Of a DNA stretch of 64,000 nucleotides, positions 62,717 to 64,000 are shown one piece after another. Location: assembly GCF_015209505.1 (NCBI RefSeq), contig NZ_JADEYC010000002.1, positions 1-64,000 on the forward strand. The letters run 5' to 3'. Source of the DNA: Saccharopolyspora montiporae. Its GTDB lineage: Bacteria; Actinomycetota; Actinomycetes; Mycobacteriales; Pseudonocardiaceae. A program made the translations under genes and the position numbers. Position 1 is the stretch's first letter. Every line of letters begins with the position of its first letter. Below the pieces are notes generated by a model. It had not been told where the DNA came from and did no database searches. It saw only the letters and a program-made list of their open reading frames with translations.

Positions 62717-63463
62717 GTGGACAAGCTCTGGCCGGTCGACGACGCCCCGCACGCCGACGAGGACCTGGAACGCTGCTACGCGTTCCCGGACGCGCTGCAG
62801 CGCCCGTGGGTGCGGGTGAACTTCGTCAGCAGCCTCGACGGGGCCGTCTCGGTGCACGGCCGCTCGCAGGGCCTGTCCTCGGCCGACGACCGCACGGTGC
62901 TCGCGCTGATCCGCGACCTCGCGGACGTGGTGCTGGTCGGGGCGGGCACGGCCATGACCGAGGGCTACCGCGGCATCAAGCACACCGAGGTGCGCGCGGA
63001 CCGGCGGCGCCGCAACGGGCTCTCCGACGTGCCGCCGATCGCGCTGGTGACCCCGAACGGCTCGCTACCGCCGGACTCGCCGCTGCTGACCGACACCCTG
63101 GTGCCGCCGATCGTGCTCACCACCGAAGCGGCACCGGCGCAGCGCCGCGCCGAGCTCGCCGACGCCGGTGCCGATGTGGTGCTGGCCGGGGACGCCGAAC
63201 TCGACCTGCCCGCGGCGCTGGCGGCGCTGCGGGCCCGCGGCCTGAACCGGATCGCCTGCGAGGGCGGCCCGCAGCTGTTCGGCAGCCTGCTGCGCGCCGA
63301 CCTCGTCGACGAGCTGTGCCTGACCGTGTCCCCGCTGCTGGCCGGCGGGGGTGCGGGCCGCATCGCGGCGGGCACCGGTGCCGAACCGCCCCGCGACCTG
63401 GAGCTGCGCTCGGTGCTGCGGTCCGGTTCGATGCTGCTGCTGCGCTACGTCCGGCAGGCCTGA
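62717..63463 (+). CDS. RibD C-terminal-type pyrimidine reductase
   Basis: 248 residues from a GTG with a weak ribosome site. It belongs to the RibD_C/dihydrofolate-reductase-like fold: WVRVNFVSSLDGAVS, GAGTAMTEGY, ACEGGPQLFGSLL and SPLLAGGG. It lacks the deaminase domain of full RibD, so it is either the separate reductase of riboflavin synthesis or one of several actinobacterial paralogues. No other rib gene is near, which favours a paralogue. Confidence 0.85.
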   Translation: MDKLWPVDDAPHADEDLERCYAFPDALQRPWVRVNFVSSLDGAVSVHGRSQGLSSADDRTVLALIRDLADVVLVGAGTAMTEGYRGIKHTEVRADRRRRNGLSDVPPIALVTPNGSLPPDSPLLTDTLVPPIVLTTEAAPAQRRAELADAGADVVLAGDAELDLPAALAALRARGLNRIACEGGPQLFGSLLRADLVDELCLTVSPLLAGGGAGRIAAGTGAEPPRDLELRSVLRSGSMLLLRYVRQA

Positions 63464-63477
63464 CCCCCGCCCCTCCC

Positions 63478-63510
63478 CCTGTTCAGCGCGCCTGCCCTGT
63501 TCAGCGCGCC
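63478..63510 (+). repeat. 15-bp direct repeat before the Asp23-family gene
   Basis: CCTGTTCAGCGCGCC occurs at 63478-63492 and again at 63496-63510, a period of 18 bases. It lies between the RibD-type gene and the Asp23-family gene and may be part of a promoter or a small tandem duplication. Confidence 0.4.
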
Positions 63511-63605
63511 GGTACGCGCTCGGCGGCCGACAATGAACCGCGGGCACGCGGGGTACCGCGCGGGCAGATCCGCTCCCCGCCTGCCGTGCGGAAGGAGCTC
63601 AGCCG

Positions 63606-64000
63606 ATGGCGCAGAACAGCGAAGGGCAGAGCGGCGGATCCGCGACCACCGCCCGCTCCGAGGACAGCAAGCAGCACATCCCGCAGAGCCGCAGCAGCGG
63701 GGACATGCCCTCGCCGGTGGACGACACCGAGCAGGGCAAGACCACCATCGCCGCCTCGGTGGTGCAGAAGATCGCGGGGCTGGCCGCCCGGGAGATCTCC
63801 GGCGTGCACTCGATGGGCGGCGGCGTCTCCCGCGCGTTCGGGGCGCTGCGCGAACGCATCCCCGGCGGCAGCGGGACCCCGTCCATGTCCGGCGTGCAGG
63901 TCGAGGTCGGTGAGCGGCAGGCCGCGGTCGATCTGGACCTGGTCATCGAGTACGGCGTGTCGATCGTGGACCTGGCCCGCTCGGTGCGGCGCAACGTCAT
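63606..64000 (+). CDS. Asp23/Gls24 family envelope stress protein (partial)
   Basis: ATG with AAGGAG upstream; the gene runs past the right edge. After a polar N-terminus, the domain TTIAASVVQKIAGLAAREISGVH and VQVEVGERQAAVDLDLVIEYG are the hallmark of the Asp23/Gls24 family, linked to cell-envelope and alkaline stress in Gram-positives. In actinobacteria these genes usually form multi-gene clusters with small membrane proteins, which would be expected to the right. Confidence 0.9.
   Translation, partial: MAQNSEGQSGGSATTARSEDSKQHIPQSRSSGDMPSPVDDTEQGKTTIAASVVQKIAGLAAREISGVHSMGGGVSRAFGALRERIPGGSGTPSMSGVQVEVGERQAAVDLDLVIEYGVSIVDLARSVRRNV

Overview
The window is high-GC DNA with densely packed genes. 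GTG and TTG starts are frequent, many junctions are ATGA overlaps, and the gene content is actinobacterial: S-(hydroxymethyl)mycothiol dehydrogenase, a DUF5753/DUF397 pair, a DUF574 methyltransferase, two membrane Ser/Thr kinases and an Asp23-family protein. The most likely source is a chromosomal region of a member of the Pseudonocardiales (Saccharopolyspora-, Amycolatopsis- or Pseudonocardia-like). That placement is inferred from gene content, not computed. I saw no rRNA, tRNA, CRISPR array or insertion sequence.

Layout. 0.4-4.8 kb: an operon with an EphD-like alpha/beta-hydrolase-SDR fusion, a protein usually named 'metal-dependent hydrolase' that carries a diiron helix-bundle signature, a flavin/[2Fe-2S] reductase and a TetR regulator. 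4.9-8.9 kb: a secreted metallophosphoesterase, L-2-hydroxyglutarate oxidase (LhgO) and an SDR. 9.0-14.6 kb: two related MHS-type transporters flanking a double-Lrp regulator and an M20 amidohydrolase, which looks like an N-acyl-amino-acid uptake and hydrolysis module. 14.6-16.4 kb: a divergent FAD monooxygenase/TetR pair sharing two operator-like repeats. 16.3-19.9 kb: an island-like block with a gene remnant, a HAD phosphatase, an XRE-TPR regulator, an HFCD-type flavoprotein and an unknown gene. 19.9-24.6 kb: a voltage-sensor-like membrane protein, then a CitE-like lyase with a complete TRAP transporter. 24.7-31.3 kb: a receptor kinase, a DUF397/XRE-DUF5753 pair with a long palindrome upstream, an IclR regulator, an LLM flavoenzyme and a FhuF-like iron reductase.

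31.3-37.8 kb (minus strand): acetate kinase and phosphoketolase (a short ATP-yielding pathway), an Idh/MocA oxidoreductase, and a mycothiol-dependent formaldehyde detoxification pair. 37.9-41.6 kb: a DUF574 methyltransferase, an MFS exporter and an amidase. 41.6-44.8 kb: glutaryl-CoA dehydrogenase and a CaiB/BaiF CoA-transferase divergent from a GntR/FCD regulator, with a perfect palindrome at the promoter. This is a glutarate or lysine degradation module that fits metabolically with the distant lhgO. 44.9-48.4 kb: an SRPBCC / PEP-hydrolase-family / Tm-1-like operon of unknown chemistry and a 3-hydroxybutyryl-CoA dehydrogenase. 48.7-54.4 kb: LtrA, a class-A-beta-lactamase-like hydrolase and a ribose-type ABC importer. 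54.6-59.2 kb: a PH-domain kinase followed by a decayed zone with a truncated ABC-2-type permease, a frameshifted methyltransferase remnant and a headless DUF397 relic that still has its terminator. 59.2-64 kb: a lactonase-fold protein, ornithine aminotransferase, ZapE, a RibD-type reductase and the start of an Asp23/Gls24 protein that runs off the window.

The most interesting signals are the oxygenase-like operon at 0.4-4.8 kb, the tandem operators at 15.7 kb, the 32-bp palindrome at 27.95 kb, the island at 16.3-19.9 kb, and inverted repeats that span both stop codons of convergent gene pairs.
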